Part shown: one piece after another, positions 56,897 to 64,000 of the stretch
How the letters are laid out: the number at the start of each line of letters is the position of its first letter
How positions within the stretch are numbered: the first letter of the stretch is position 1
Assembly: GCA_048498315.1 (NCBI GenBank)
Contig: JBEHYF010000001.1
Coordinates: forward strand, 53,914 to 117,913
Reading direction: 5' to 3'
DNA: 64,000 nt
Origin: Actinoallomurus sp048498315
Lineage (GTDB): Bacteria; Actinomycetota; Actinomycetes; Streptosporangiales; Streptosporangiaceae
Position numbers and translations under genes: made by a program
The notes under the pieces: generated by a model
Told to the model about the DNA's origin: nothing
Database searches by the model: none
Seen by the model: the letters and a program-made list of their open reading frames with translations, nothing else

Positions 56897-58198
56897 TTAC
56901 GCGTGCTTCGCCAGACCGTTGATCGTGGTCGCGGCCTGGTGGAGCTCCTGCACCGGGTCGGACTTGCCGAAGATCACCGACTTGGACCAGGCATCGCGGA
57001 AGGTCTGCCAGATCTGCACCGAGTTCGGCACCGACGGCACCTCGACGGTGCGGTCGGCCTGCGCGGCGAACATCGTGTAGGCCGGGTTCTTGGCGAAGTA
57101 GTCCGGATAGGTCTGCTGCAGGTTCGTGCGCATCGGCATCTGGCCGGTGATCTGCAGGAGCTTGCCGTCTTCGTCCTTGCTGGTGACGAACTTGGCGAAG
57201 TCCCACGCGGTGCCGCGGTTCTTGCAGGAGGCGAACATGCCGATGTTCTTGGCGTCGCTGAAGGTGTGGATCGCCGAGGCGGGCATGCCCTGCGAGGTCG
57301 GCACCGGCACCACGCCCCAGTCGACCTTGCCCTTGTAGACGCTGATCGCCCAGGGGCCGACGGTGGCCATCGCGGCGACGCCGTCGGCGAAGGCGTCGCC
57401 GTTGTACTGCTCGGTCCCGGCCAGGTTCGCCGCGTACAGGCCGCGCCAGAACCGGGCGACCGCCTGCCCCTGCGGGGCGTCGAACTGCGCGGTGCCGTTC
57501 TCGACGAGCTGCTTTCCACCGGTCTCGGCCGCGAACATCGGGTAGAAGTCGAACCAGGACTGGAAGAACTCGCTGGTGGGCGCCGGGTAGATGGCGTACT
57601 TGGCGACCTTGGCGGCGACGAGTTTCTGCGCCGTGGCGGTGAACTGCGCGAACGTGTGCAGCGGCGGGTTGTCCGGGTCGAGGCCGGCCTTCTTGAAGAG
57701 CTTCTTGTTGTAGAAGATCATCACCGGGTTCGACTTCCACGGGATCTGGTAGTACTTCCCGTCGCTCGACCGGTACTGCGCGGCGCGGGCCCCCGTGCGC
57801 GCCTCGATGTAGCTCGCGCCGTCGGGGAAGTCGTTCAGCGGCACCAGCCCGCCTTGGGCGATCAGCCCCGGCACCGAGGCCGGCGAGGTGTTGAAGATCA
57901 GGCACGGTTCCGTGCCGGCGGTGACCGCTGCGGAGATGACCTCCTCGGAGCTCTTGCCCGCCGGGATCTGCTGCCCGCTCACCTGCTCCTTCGGATGCGT
58001 GGCGTTCCACGCCGCGACGGCCTGCTCCCCCCAGGTGACCTCGTCCTTGTTGTTGGAGTACCAGATCTTGATCGGGCCGTGCGCGGCGGCGGCCTTCTTG
58101 GCCTGCGGCGCCGCGCCGCCGCCGTGGTCACCCCCGCACGCGGTGAGGGATCCGATGGCGATGGTCGTGACGGCCAGGACGATTGATGTGCGTTTCAC
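56897..58198 (-). CDS. Sugar ABC transporter solute-binding lipoprotein
   Basis: A 433-residue lipoprotein that captures the sugar outside the cell. The signal ends in a lipobox (GSLTAC, Cys near residue 21) and the mature part is a family-1 binding protein (IKIWYSNNKDEVTWGEQAVA, IPWKSNPVMIFYNKKLFKKA, GVAAMATVGPWAI). The GTG start at 58198 has AGGAG six bases upstream. The gene lies 57 bases downstream of the LacI-type regulator and heads the transporter genes. Confidence 0.94.
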   Translation of the reverse strand: MKRTSIVLAVTTIAIGSLTACGGDHGGGAAPQAKKAAAAHGPIKIWYSNNKDEVTWGEQAVAAWNATHPKEQVSGQQIPAGKSSEEVISAAVTAGTEPCLIFNTSPASVPGLIAQGGLVPLNDFPDGASYIEARTGARAAQYRSSDGKYYQIPWKSNPVMIFYNKKLFKKAGLDPDNPPLHTFAQFTATAQKLVAAKVAKYAIYPAPTSEFFQSWFDFYPMFAAETGGKQLVENGTAQFDAPQGQAVARFWRGLYAANLAGTEQYNGDAFADGVAAMATVGPWAISVYKGKVDWGVVPVPTSQGMPASAIHTFSDAKNIGMFASCKNRGTAWDFAKFVTSKDEDGKLLQITGQMPMRTNLQQTYPDYFAKNPAYTMFAAQADRTVEVPSVPNSVQIWQTFRDAWSKSVIFGKSDPVQELHQAATTINGLAKHA

Positions 58199-58255
58199 GG
58201 CGTCTCCTGAGCGGATCGGTTCGGCACCTCGGTGGATGGGTCGGGGCCGCGCGCC

Positions 58256-59278
58256 TCAGCGGGGCGCGGGGCCGGTGGAGTCGCGGATCACGAGTTCGGC
58301 GGGGGTGAACTCCTCGTCGCCGACGTCGGCGCCCTCGATCAGGTCGAGCAGCACGCGCGCGCAGGCCCGCCCCCAGCCGAACGGGTCCGTCCGTACGGTC
58401 GTCAGCGGTGGATGGACGTGGGCGGCCAGCTCCATGTCGTCGAAGCCGGTGACGGACAGCCGGCCCGGCACGGCGAAGCCGAGCTCCTGCGCGACCGCCA
58501 TGCCGGCGATGGCCATCAGGTCGTTGGCGTACACGATCGCGGTCGGGGGTTCGGCCAGGCCGAGCAGCTCCCGGGTCGCCGCCGCGCCGCCGGAGGCGGT
58601 GAAGTCGGACTCGACGACCGGGCCGGGCCGCAGCCCGGCCTCGACGATCGTCGTCTCCCACGCCTGTCGCCGGCCGGTGCCGTGCACGAACTCGGCCGGG
58701 CCGGCGACGTGCGCGATACGGGTATGCCCGAGCCCGATGAGGTGGCGTACGGCGTCGGCGATGCCGGTCCGGTCGTCCAGGCACACGGCGGGGAACGGGG
58801 AGTCGACGTCGGGCCGGTTCAGCGTGACGGCGGGCAGGCCGAGCTCGTCGAGCAGGGCGACGCGCGGGTCCGCGATGCGCAGGTCGGACAGGAACACCCC
58901 GTCGACCCGGCTCTCGCCGGCCAGGCGCCGGTATCCGGCGGTCTCCGCCTCGGCGTCCGGCACGACCTGCAGCACCAGCGACTGCCCGCGCTGCGACAGC
59001 ACGGTCTCGACGCCGCCGATGAACGAGGGGAAGAACGGGTCGGCGGCGAACAGGTCGGGCGAGCGGGCCAGCACGAGACCCAGCGCGAACGCCCGCGATG
59101 TGGACAGCGACCGCGCCCGGTGGCTCGGCTGCCAGCCCAGCTCGCGGGCGGCGGCGAGGATCCGGCGGCGGGTCTCCTCGCCGACGCCGGGCCGGTTGTT
59201 GAGCGCGAAGGAGACGGCCCCCAGGGATACGCCGGCGTGGGCGGCCACGTCGGCGATCGTCGGACGGCGGTCGGGCAC
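58256..59278 (-). CDS. LacI-family transcriptional regulator
   Basis: A 340-residue regulator. The N-terminal helix-turn-helix and hinge (RPTIADVAAHAGVSLGAVSF, LNNRPGVGEETRRRILAAA) bind DNA; the periplasmic-binding-protein-like core (about 60-335) senses a sugar. GTG 59278 is preferred because AGGGAG lies eight bases upstream; GTG 59287 is in frame but overlaps that site. Two palindromes of the LacI type (CTAAAGCGCTTTAG) lie 40-90 bases upstream, so the gene is probably self-regulated together with the transporter and glycosidase genes downstream. Confidence 0.92.
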   Translation of the reverse strand: MPDRRPTIADVAAHAGVSLGAVSFALNNRPGVGEETRRRILAAARELGWQPSHRARSLSTSRAFALGLVLARSPDLFAADPFFPSFIGGVETVLSQRGQSLVLQVVPDAEAETAGYRRLAGESRVDGVFLSDLRIADPRVALLDELGLPAVTLNRPDVDSPFPAVCLDDRTGIADAVRHLIGLGHTRIAHVAGPAEFVHGTGRRQAWETTIVEAGLRPGPVVESDFTASGGAAATRELLGLAEPPTAIVYANDLMAIAGMAVAQELGFAVPGRLSVTGFDDMELAAHVHPPLTTVRTDPFGWGRACARVLLDLIEGADVGDEEFTPAELVIRDSTGPAPR

Positions 59279-59317
59279 GGCGGTCACTCCCTGCGATGGA
59301 ACGCTTCGGCCGGGTTG

Positions 59318-59331
59318 CTAAAGCGCTTTAG
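59318..59331. promoter_or_regulatory. LacI-type operator 1 (CTAAAGCGCTTTAG)
   Basis: A perfect 14-bp palindrome with the central CG typical of LacI-family sites, 40 bases upstream of the regulator gene. Its centre is 33 bp from that of operator 2, about three helical turns. Confidence 0.85.
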
Positions 59332-59346
59332 TAGGGTGGTTAGTGT

Positions 59347-59368
59347 GTCACTAAAGCGCTTTAGTGAC
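59347..59368. promoter_or_regulatory. LacI-type operator 2 (extended palindrome)
   Basis: The same CTAAAGCGCTTTAG core (59351-59364), extended on both sides to a perfect 22-bp palindrome. The longer match suggests it is the stronger site. Confidence 0.85.
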
Positions 59369-59489
59369 GTGCCGTCAAGACCCAGATCCTCAGGCATCCG
59401 GCGGCAGGCCGCGGTGCCGGCGCCGGGTGACCGGCGGCGGGTGACCAGGGCCGGGTGATCGGCGGCGGCGAGGCGACGTACCGCGTGCT

Positions 59490-60938
59490 TCAGCGGCGGC
59501 GGGAAAGGCGCAGCGCAGGCTTTTCGACCAGGTGGTAGGTGAGCGTGGAGACCGCGATCGTGAGCGCGGCGATCACCGGGAACTCCAGGTAGAAGTGCCC
59601 GGTGAAGGGCACGTGGCCGGTGTGGTCGTACCAGGTGACCGAGACCGCCATCTGCCACAGGAAGACGCTGTAGGAGATGCGCCCGAGAAACCGCATGACC
59701 CGGCCGCCCAGAAGCGCGTGCATCCGCGGCCGGTCCGCCGGGGACAGCGCCACCGGGGCCATGAAGAACAGCGCGGTCAGGCCGTACAGCACGAGCCGCA
59801 GCTCCGAGGTCCAGACGGTGTCGGGCGTGCTGAGGTTCGACGGCCCGCTGAGCGGCGACGCCGCCACGCAGTAGAGCACGCCGGCGATGGCCCAGCAGGT
59901 GCCCCAGGAGGCGGCGACCGTACGGCAGAGCCGCCCGGCCGTCGCCGACCCGGCGTGCGCCCACACGGACACCACCGCCAGCGCCATGCCGATCGCGAAC
60001 CAGATGGTGTACCGGGGTGCGAACAGCCCGGTCCCCAGCATGCCGGGCACCTTGAAGACCATGACGGTGAAGACCAGCGAGACGGCCGCGTACGCGGCGA
60101 GGCCGGCGAGAAGCCGCCGGGCGCGCCGGTCGGTCTCCGCCGCGTCCGGACCGCCGGGGTCGGCGGCGCGGCCCGCGCCACGCGCTCGGGGGTCCGTGCC
60201 GTTCGTTCCATGCGGGCCGGATCCCGCACCGCTCGTTCCGTCCGATCCGATCTCCGCACCGATCGCACCGGAGGCGCCGTCCGGGCCGGCGCCCGCGCCG
60301 TTCGCGCCGCCGATGTTCACGCCGTGCGGCCCGGCCTTCGTCCGGTCGCCGGGCCGGGCCGCGCCGCGCCGCGCGTACCAGGCGAGCGCGGCAGCGGTCG
60401 CCGGCAGGGCCGCGTACCAGGCGGCCTCGACCGTGAGGCTCCAGATCTGCCCGAGGCCGATCGGCCCGAGGAAGGTGTGCCACCACGGATGCAGGTCGTA
60501 GGTGTAGGTGAGGGTGAGCAGTTCCAGCCAGGTCCGCGGATCGCCGGCGTGCGGGCGCAGGATGACGATCACCACGTAGCAGACCACGACCCAGTACGCG
60601 GGCAGGATGCGCAGCGCCCGGCGGCGCAGGAACGTCCCGGTCCGTGGCCGGTGACGCTCGCCGAGCAGCAGCGCCGCCGCCCACGGGCGGTACAGCAGCA
60701 GGCCGGACAGCGCGAAGAAGATCGGTACGCCCATGGCGCCGCCGCCGAGCAGCCAGTCGACCGCGCTGTTGCGGGACGTGTTGCCCGTGTCGGAGGCGAC
60801 GTGCAGGATCAGGACCGCGAACGCCGCGACGGCGCGCAGCCCGTCCAGCGCGTCATGGTGCCCGGAAATCGCCGGAAGCCCGGTCGCCGGGGCGGCCGTG
60901 CGGCCCGGCGCGCCGGGCAGGGGCCGTGTCGCGGTCAC
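59490..60938 (-). CDS. Acyltransferase-3 family membrane protein with a low-complexity insert
   Basis: A 482-residue integral membrane O-acyltransferase with about ten spans, likely acting on a cell-surface sugar. Signature: DGLRAVAAFAVLILHV with the catalytic-type His, then IFFALSGLLLYRPW, FLRRRALRILPAYW, GQIWSLTVEAAWY, and late YSVFLWQMAVS and YHLVEKPALRLS. Between two spans sits a Gly/Ala/Asp/Asn/Thr-rich stretch of about 80 residues (nt 60,130-60,380) like the inserts in other genes here. GTG 60938 has GGAG eight bases upstream and overlaps the stop of the Arg-rich ORF (GTGA). Confidence 0.9.
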   Translation of the reverse strand: MTATRPLPGAPGRTAAPATGLPAISGHHDALDGLRAVAAFAVLILHVASDTGNTSRNSAVDWLLGGGAMGVPIFFALSGLLLYRPWAAALLLGERHRPRTGTFLRRRALRILPAYWVVVCYVVIVILRPHAGDPRTWLELLTLTYTYDLHPWWHTFLGPIGLGQIWSLTVEAAWYAALPATAAALAWYARRGAARPGDRTKAGPHGVNIGGANGAGAGPDGASGAIGAEIGSDGTSGAGSGPHGTNGTDPRARGAGRAADPGGPDAAETDRRARRLLAGLAAYAAVSLVFTVMVFKVPGMLGTGLFAPRYTIWFAIGMALAVVSVWAHAGSATAGRLCRTVAASWGTCWAIAGVLYCVAASPLSGPSNLSTPDTVWTSELRLVLYGLTALFFMAPVALSPADRPRMHALLGGRVMRFLGRISYSVFLWQMAVSVTWYDHTGHVPFTGHFYLEFPVIAALTIAVSTLTYHLVEKPALRLSRRR

Positions 60939-61273
60939 CGGACGGTCTCCGCGACCCGCCGGAGCCACGCGGCGCGGACCGCCCGTCCCGCGCGTACGAG
61001 CCGTGCCGCGTGCGCGTGCCGCATCGGGTGGGTGAGCGGTGCCGCGTGGGCGCGTCGCACTCGGCGGGCGAGCCGTGCCGCACGGGCGAGCCGTACCCCG
61101 GGCTGGACCGCGCCCGGATGCCCGGAGACGCCGGCCGCATGCCGCCGCCCGGCGACGGCCGGCCCCCCGATGCGCCGTCCGGGGACGAGCCGCCGCGGGC
61201 CGGTCGCCCGCTCGCCGGAGGTGCGCGGCGGGGGCGTCCGGGCGGGCGTCGCGCGATGCGTGTCGGCGGTCAC
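60935..61273 (-). CDS. Arg/Ala-rich 112-residue ORF coupled to the acyltransferase gene
   Basis: No recognised domain. It is supported by a strong ribosome site (GGAGG, seven bases before GTG 61273) and by a four-base GTGA overlap with the acyltransferase start. The composition is very rich in Arg, Ala, His and Pro, with degenerate RLARAARLARRVRRAH-type repeats. It may be a translated leader, a small nucleic-acid-binding protein, or a fortuitous frame over a degenerate GC-rich repeat. Confidence 0.4.
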   Translation of the reverse strand: MTADTHRATPARTPPPRTSGERATGPRRLVPGRRIGGPAVAGRRHAAGVSGHPGAVQPGVRLARAARLARRVRRAHAAPLTHPMRHAHAARLVRAGRAVRAAWLRRVAETVR

Positions 61274-61404
61274 GGTCGTTCCTCCGGAGGCTGTCGGTGC
61301 GGCCAATTTACGCACCGGTAACACCCTTATCACGACATTTCACCAAACCTCCCCCTTGATCCGGTAGTCGCTTAGACTCCCGGTCACCCCGAGCGGGAGG
61401 TCCC

Positions 61405-62424
61405 ATGCGGCGGAACGTCGGACTGGTCCTGATCGGCGCCGGAGCGTTCTTCGTCGCGCTCGCGCCGCTCATGCGTTTCTACGTGGCACGGCAGGTCGTC
61501 GCCGCTCCCGCGAACCTATTCCAGAAGACGACCCTGACGGCGCAGAACGCGCTCTACCTGGACACCGCGCAGCTCACGGTACGGCGCGGCGCGAACCTCA
61601 CCGCGGTCACCACCGTCCGCGGCGACGTCCACGCCAGCAGCGGCAACATCGTGGTCTGGGACTCCTTCACCTCGGTCGACGACCCGGCCACGAAGAAGAA
61701 CGTCGAAATCCTGCAACAACGTGCGGCCTTCGACCGCCACACCGGCGAGCTGACCAACTCCCACGGAGCATCGGTCGGAAACGACACCAGCGTCAAGCAG
61801 CGCGGCATCGGGTTGTTCTGGCCGATCGGCGTGAAAAAGAAGACCTACCAGTACTTCGACATCTCGACAAAGCGCGCCTGGCCGATGGTCTACGACGGCG
61901 AGGACCGCATCCACGGGCTCAAGGCCTACCGATTCGTGCAGCACATCCCCGAGACCGCCATCGACTCCATTCAGGACGTTCCCGTCTCCCTTCTCGGCGT
62001 GGCGAACGCCAAGCAGCTTCCCGGGTACGACGCCGCGACCCAGAGCGTCCCCGCCGACCGCGTCTACCAGGCCACCGTCACCGTGTGGGTGGACCCGCGC
62101 ACCGGCGTGCAGGTCGACCAGGACGAGAAGGTCACGCAGCGGCTGCGCACGAAGGACGGGATCGACCGGCTGGTCGTCGGCGACCTCGACCTGAAGATGA
62201 CCGACGCCAGCCGGCACCACCTGGTCGACCTGGCGAACAGCGAGGCGCTGAAGATCGCAGCGGTCCGTACGGTCGGGCCGCTGGTGGCGGTCGTCCTCGG
62301 GCTGGTGCTGTTCGCGGTCGGGCTGGCGCTGGGCGCCCCCACCCGCCGCACCGCCGCCGCGAGCGAGGGCGAGCTGGTGGGGGCGGACGGCAAGCACGCC
62401 CCCCGCCCCCGGCAGGACGACTGA
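61405..62424 (+). CDS. DUF3068 (PorA-like) membrane protein
   Basis: A 339-residue protein. One N-terminal span (about 5-24), a long extracellular domain and a C-terminal span (about 285-308) enclose the DUF3068 region (ANLFQKTTLTAQNALYLDTA, GLFWPIGVKKKTYQYFDIST, YRFVQHIPETAI, VWVDPRTGVQVDQDEKV). Family members are common surface proteins of actinobacteria without an assigned activity. The ATG follows GGGAGG by five bases. TAGACT at about 61373 could be its -10 box. Confidence 0.88.
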   Translation: MRRNVGLVLIGAGAFFVALAPLMRFYVARQVVAAPANLFQKTTLTAQNALYLDTAQLTVRRGANLTAVTTVRGDVHASSGNIVVWDSFTSVDDPATKKNVEILQQRAAFDRHTGELTNSHGASVGNDTSVKQRGIGLFWPIGVKKKTYQYFDISTKRAWPMVYDGEDRIHGLKAYRFVQHIPETAIDSIQDVPVSLLGVANAKQLPGYDAATQSVPADRVYQATVTVWVDPRTGVQVDQDEKVTQRLRTKDGIDRLVVGDLDLKMTDASRHHLVDLANSEALKIAAVRTVGPLVAVVLGLVLFAVGLALGAPTRRTAAASEGELVGADGKHAPRPRQDD

Positions 62425-62524
62425 CCGCCCCCGTCCCCGGCAGGACGGCCGACCGCCCCCTGCGGCCGGCCGGCCTGCGCGCAGTCCGCCCGGCGACCGT
62501 CCGGCGTGGCCGTCGGGCGTGGGA

Positions 62525-63934
62525 TCAGCCCTCGATGCGGTGCTGGGCCCAGAAGGACGTCAGGTCGGTCGAGGTGAGCGCCTGCGCCGCCGCCTTGAAC
62601 TCCGCGGTGGTCGAGACGCCGTACCAGTGCGACTGGGCGTAGTCGTGCAGCAGCCTGGTCATCGCCGCGTCGCCGAGGACCCGGCTCAGGTCGTGCAGCG
62701 CGCACCGGCCATAGGCGTACACGACCGTGCCGTAGCGGCCCGAGTGCGCGTCCCAGTACGCCATCGAGTTGGTGATCTTCTCGGCGGACGAGGTCCAGTG
62801 CACGTTGTTCCAGCAGCCGGCGCCGGTGACGCCCCGGTACAGGTCGGTGGCGTAGTCGGCGAACGACTCGTCCAGCCAGGGGCTGTTGTACTCGTCGTCG
62901 CCCACGATGCCGTACCACCACTGGTGCGCCAGCTCGTGCGCGAGCGCGACGGAGCTCACCAGGTCGAGGACGAACCCGGGGTACTCCATGCCGCCGAACC
63001 AGTAGCGGTTGTCCAGCACGACATCGACCTCCCCGTACGGGTAGGCGCCGTATCGCTGCGCGTGGAAGTCGATCGCCGACTCCGCCACGCTCAGCATCGA
63101 CTGCGCCGATGCCGCGGAGATGTCGCCGACCCGGTAGACGTTGACCCTCACGCCGCGCGGCGAGGTGCCCGAGACGACGGCGAACGGCCCGGCCGCCCAC
63201 GCGAACTCGCGCACCTTCGAGGCCGTCGCCGTCGTGACCGTACGGCCCGGCGAGCCGGGCGTGTCCACCGACGTGCCGGTCGCCGGGACGCTCAGCGCGC
63301 TGGGGTGGTCGAGCGTGACGTTGTAGTCGCCGGCCAGGGCGTAGAACGACTCGCCGTTGTTGGTGTACGGGTCCAGGTGCCAGCCGGCGGCGTCGCGGAC
63401 GGCCAGCACGGGCAGCGCGTTGCCGAAGAACGCGAACGCGCCGTCGTGGCCGAACCGGTCGGCGCCGCTCGGCACGACGATCTTCAGGTCGAAGCCGATC
63501 GAGCCGCTCTGCCCCTGGCCCAGCGGGGCGGGCAGGGTGACCTTCATCGCCGTGCAGCCCACCCCGAGCGCGCCGGCGGTGCCGCCGGTCACGTTGGTCA
63601 CCGTTATCGGGGTCTGCGGGCAGTTGCCGTGGTAGTTGTCCCACAGCCGCAGGTAGACCTCGGGCAGCGGGACCGCGGAGGCGTTCGTGAAGCTCACGCT
63701 CTCGTGGCCGGTCCAGGTGAAGCCGCTGGAGTCGCTGCTGAGGTTCACCGTGTACGACGGCGTGGCGGGCGTGCGGGTGGCGTCGGTCGCCGCGGTGGGG
63801 CGCGGTCTGGGTGCCGCCCGGTCCGTCGCCGCGGCGTGGCGTGGCGTGGGTGCCGGGTGGCCCGTCTCCGCGTGCGCGGCGACCGGTGTCACGGCGGTCG
63901 CGGCGACGGCGAGGGACACAAGGGTTCTTCGCAC
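62525..63934 (-). CDS. Secreted M1-family zinc metallopeptidase
   Basis: A 469-residue exported aminopeptidase-type enzyme. After a signal peptide (VRRTLVSLAVAATAVTPVAA) and a Pro/Ala/Thr/Arg linker (about 25-55), the M1 domain follows. The zinc motif is HELAHQWWYG with the third ligand Glu 18 residues later (WLDESFADY). The exopeptidase loop GxMEN appears as GGMEYPG, so the substrate end differs from classical aminopeptidases. GTG 63934 has AGGAG six bases upstream; the ATG at 63976 is in frame but would bury the signal peptide. Confidence 0.92.
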   Translation of the reverse strand: MRRTLVSLAVAATAVTPVAAHAETGHPAPTPRHAAATDRAAPRPRPTAATDATRTPATPSYTVNLSSDSSGFTWTGHESVSFTNASAVPLPEVYLRLWDNYHGNCPQTPITVTNVTGGTAGALGVGCTAMKVTLPAPLGQGQSGSIGFDLKIVVPSGADRFGHDGAFAFFGNALPVLAVRDAAGWHLDPYTNNGESFYALAGDYNVTLDHPSALSVPATGTSVDTPGSPGRTVTTATASKVREFAWAAGPFAVVSGTSPRGVRVNVYRVGDISAASAQSMLSVAESAIDFHAQRYGAYPYGEVDVVLDNRYWFGGMEYPGFVLDLVSSVALAHELAHQWWYGIVGDDEYNSPWLDESFADYATDLYRGVTGAGCWNNVHWTSSAEKITNSMAYWDAHSGRYGTVVYAYGRCALHDLSRVLGDAAMTRLLHDYAQSHWYGVSTTAEFKAAAQALTSTDLTSFWAQHRIEG

Positions 63935-64000
63935 TGATATCTCCTGAAAATGGGACGGGGCCCCGATCTTCCCCATTCTGGGTCCCCGATGGTTCCCTGT

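Noticed and set aside
60940..61270. Tandem-repeat-rich DNA considered as a minisatellite only
   Set aside because: Units are too degenerate to define a period, and a ribosome site plus coupled stop favour listing it as a low-confidence ORF.

Overview
The window is very GC-rich actinobacterial chromosome. The gene order prfB - ftsE - ftsX - S41 peptidase - smpB - ssrA (tmRNA), a PopR/ClpP3-ClpP4-type locus, an AftD-like (DUF3367) glycosylation operon, leaderless-looking genes and abundant GTG starts all fit a filamentous actinomycete. I favour the Streptosporangiales or a related order, but that is inference.

Layout. 1-6,450: the C-terminal half of a large NAD-glutamate dehydrogenase, two related lipoproteins facing each other across a perfect AT-rich palindrome, and prfB (release factor 2). 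6,500-13,140: a small zinc-ribbon membrane protein, ftsEX, an S41 protease, smpB, a penicillin-binding protein that has lost all three catalytic motifs, a possible structured RNA, and tmRNA. 13,140-17,210: an accessory-looking stretch directly behind tmRNA. It holds three copies of a GC-hairpin repeat, a ClpP pair (one member lacking the catalytic serine), a PopR-like regulator ending in -AA, an RNHCP zinc protein with an apparent ATC start, an RpiB-like remnant and a small membrane protein. 17,445-20,550: a GNAT acetyltransferase, two GntR/UTRA regulators and a small DUF6292-like protein. 20,869-23,786: photolyase translationally coupled to an SDR/DUF2867 protein.

24,120-32,087 is a catabolic cluster: an NCS1 permease, a hydantoinase/oxoprolinase subunit, three tandem DUF917 (S-Me-THD) paralogues and a PucR regulator, tightly spaced from the hydantoinase onward. 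It suggests uptake and degradation of a hydantoin-like or thiohydantoin-like ring. 32,119-35,463: an EI24 membrane protein and a large Ser/Pro-rich single-span membrane protein. 35,688-40,820: two tandem fused (FadE34-like) acyl-CoA dehydrogenases. 40,831-50,533: a polytopic membrane protein, a 43-residue membrane peptide, a GT2, a GT4 and a 1,477-residue AftD-like arabinofuranosyltransferase-family protein, the last three in overlapping frames.

50,888-51,784: a Doc toxin with a ribbon-helix-helix-like antitoxin, and a fragment of a regulator. 51,866-59,278, minus strand: a sugar-uptake operon (LacI regulator, solute-binding protein, two permeases, GH130 phosphorylase, secreted carbohydrate-active protein) with two LacI-type palindromes upstream. 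No ABC ATPase is encoded, so a shared ATPase such as MsiK is presumably used. 59,490-64,000: an acyltransferase-3 protein coupled to an Arg-rich ORF, a DUF3068 membrane protein and a secreted M1 metallopeptidase.

The most notable signals are: the tmRNA-adjacent ClpP pair with a Ser-to-Ala member and a near-match PopR operator; the catalytically dead PBP next to smpB; and repeated in-frame, GC-rich, low-complexity insertions, some built of minisatellite repeats, inside otherwise conserved proteins between 38 and 60 kb.
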